Source: Sulfitobacter sp. 20_GPM-1509m
GTDB taxonomy: Bacteria > Pseudomonadota > Alphaproteobacteria > Rhodobacterales > Rhodobacteraceae
Assembly (NCBI RefSeq): GCF_000620505.1
Contig: NZ_JIBC01000013.1
Location: forward strand, 1 to 64,000
Length of the DNA: 64,000 nt
Direction: 5' to 3'
A program made the translations under genes and the position numbers. Shown here piece after piece: positions 62,860 to 64,000 of the stretch; positions within the stretch are counted from its first letter, which is position 1, and the number at the start of each line of letters is the position of its first letter. The notes below the pieces were generated by a model that saw only the letters and a program-made list of their open reading frames with translations, was not told the DNA's origin and made no database searches.

Positions 62860-64000
62860 ATGCCCCTGACCAACGCCGAAGATCGCTACGGCTCTGTAAC
62901 CAAAACATTTCACTGGCTGATCGCCCTGCTGATCCTGACCCTGATCCCCCTGGGACTGATCGCCAATGACATGGCCTATGACACCGCCGAGCAACTGGCG
63001 ACCAAGGCGTGGTTGTTCTCGCTGCACAAGACATTGGGCATCACGGTCTTTTTCGTGGCGCTGGCCCGTATCCTTTGGGCGCTGACGCAAAACAAGCCCG
63101 CCAACCTGCACCCCGAACGCAAGCTTGAAACCTTTGCCGCCGAAACCGTGCATTGGCTGCTTTATGCCAGCCTTGTCATCGTGCCGCTGTCTGGCTGGCT
63201 TCACCACGCCGCCACCTCGGGCTTTGCGCCGATCTGGTGGCCGATCGGTCAGGACCTGCCTCTGGTGCCCAAATCCGATGCCGTCGCCGGTGCCTTCGGC
63301 GCCATGCACGTCATTGCCACCAATGTGCTCGAAGCCTCCGTTGCCCTGCACATCCTGGGCGCTCTGAAACACCACTTTATCGACCGCGACAGCACCCTGC
63401 GCCGCATGTGGTTCGGCACCACCACCGCCACCACGCCGGGCGGCACGCATAACGTACGCCGCCCCGCCATCACCGCTGCCGTGATCTGGGCCCTGGCCAT
63501 CGCCTTTGGTGCAGGTCTGGGAATGTCGGGCGGCGAAAACGACGGTCCCGCCCCCACTGCCCTGGCCCAGGTGCAATCCGACTGGCAGGTCCAGAACGGC
63601 ACCCTGTCCATCGTGGTTAACCAGTTCGGCTCGGACGTGACCGGCAGCTTTGCCGACTGGACCGCCGACATCACCTTTGACGAAACGGTTCAAAACGGCA
63701 TCTCCGGCGCGGTCGAGGTGACCATTTCCATCGGCTCGCTCACCCTCGGCTCGGTCACCGATCAGGCCATGGGCCCGGATTTCTTCAACGTCGAAAAATT
63801 CCCCACCGCGACCTACAACGCCGCAATCACCACGACCACCGACCGGACCACAGCCAACGGCACCCTGACGATCAAGGACCAGTCGGTGCCGCTGGAACTG
63901 CCCTTTGATCTGGCCATTGATGGCGACACTGCCACGATGAAGGCCACGACCACCCTGGACCGCCGTGATTTCAACATCGGGGACAACATGAACGACGAAG
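62860..64000 (+). CDS. Cytochrome b561-YceI fusion protein (C-terminus beyond right edge)
   Basis: The frame is open from ATG 62860, preceded by CGGAGACAGAC, to the window end (380 codons). Residues about 15-215 form a cytochrome b561-type four-to-five-helix membrane domain with candidate haem His18, His56, His98, His150, His164. From about residue 240 a YceI-type lipocalin begins (SDWQVQNGTLS, SFADWTADITFD, and GPDFFNVEKFPTATY). The pair may link quinone redox to a periplasmic isoprenoid-binding domain. It is divergent from fabD. Confidence 0.85.
   Translation, partial: MPLTNAEDRYGSVTKTFHWLIALLILTLIPLGLIANDMAYDTAEQLATKAWLFSLHKTLGITVFFVALARILWALTQNKPANLHPERKLETFAAETVHWLLYASLVIVPLSGWLHHAATSGFAPIWWPIGQDLPLVPKSDAVAGAFGAMHVIATNVLEASVALHILGALKHHFIDRDSTLRRMWFGTTTATTPGGTHNVRRPAITAAVIWALAIAFGAGLGMSGGENDGPAPTALAQVQSDWQVQNGTLSIVVNQFGSDVTGSFADWTADITFDETVQNGISGAVEVTISIGSLTLGSVTDQAMGPDFFNVEKFPTATYNAAITTTTDRTTANGTLTIKDQSVPLELPFDLAIDGDTATMKATTTLDRRDFNIGDNMNDE

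Overview
The window reads as a chromosomal segment of an alphaproteobacterium, most probably a marine Rhodobacteraceae member of the Roseobacter group. The support is the high-GC codon use, a near-complete gene transfer agent (GTA) cluster of the Rhodobacter capsulatus type next to cysE, a pdhA/pdhB/pdhC cluster whose E1-beta carries a lipoyl domain, a bactofilin paired with an M23 peptidase, and the order fabD-fabG-acpP-fabF-mltG. I could not run any search, so family calls rest on motifs and recall.

Layout. 1-2.4 kb: the end of an integrated element (truncated HNH nuclease, three or four tiny overlapping genes, tyrosine integrase) abutting a tRNA-Leu(CAA). 2.6-6.2 kb: a YqaA/DedA-like membrane protein, a DsbB-like oxidoreductase, and an arginine-catabolic module (Lrp-type regulator divergent from arginase and ornithine cyclodeaminase). 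6.2-18.9 kb: housekeeping and metabolic genes (HNH protein, secreted orphan, esterase, DNA glycosylase, orphan cobK, rpiB, MFS, squalene-synthase-like protein, hydrolase, citramalate synthase, cysS, aminotransferase, SDR). 19.1-20.4 kb and 36.3-37.6 kb: two secreted RTX calcium-binding proteins, the second with PATR-like repeats. 20.5-35.8 kb: lpdA, DUF924, MFS, queA with a giant AsmA-like protein, bcp with DUF455, M23 with bactofilin, cupin, two cyclophilins, pgk, and an FtsB-like protein. 37.9-41.7 kb: pdhABC. 41.8-42.6 kb: cysE. 42.7-57.1 kb: the GTA cluster, all on the minus strand. 57.3-62.7 kb: type II fatty acid synthesis operon with mltG. 62.9 kb to the right edge: a cytochrome b561-YceI fusion, cut by the window.

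How it fits together. The pyruvate dehydrogenase subunits lie 16 kb from their E3 (lpdA). Both loci carry the same near-palindrome (core GTTTAACGCTAAAC) in the same orientation just before the start codon, which suggests one regulator for both. The GTA cluster has every structural gene I would expect (terminase large subunit, portal, gp3.5, protease, capsid, connectors, tail, hub, NlpC/P60, tail fibre). The gene in the gp1 (small terminase) position, however, has an in-frame amber codon at codon 30 with coiled-coil coding on both sides. That is the most consequential oddity in the window, because it bears on whether this GTA can package DNA. I see no CRISPR array, rRNA or insertion sequence.
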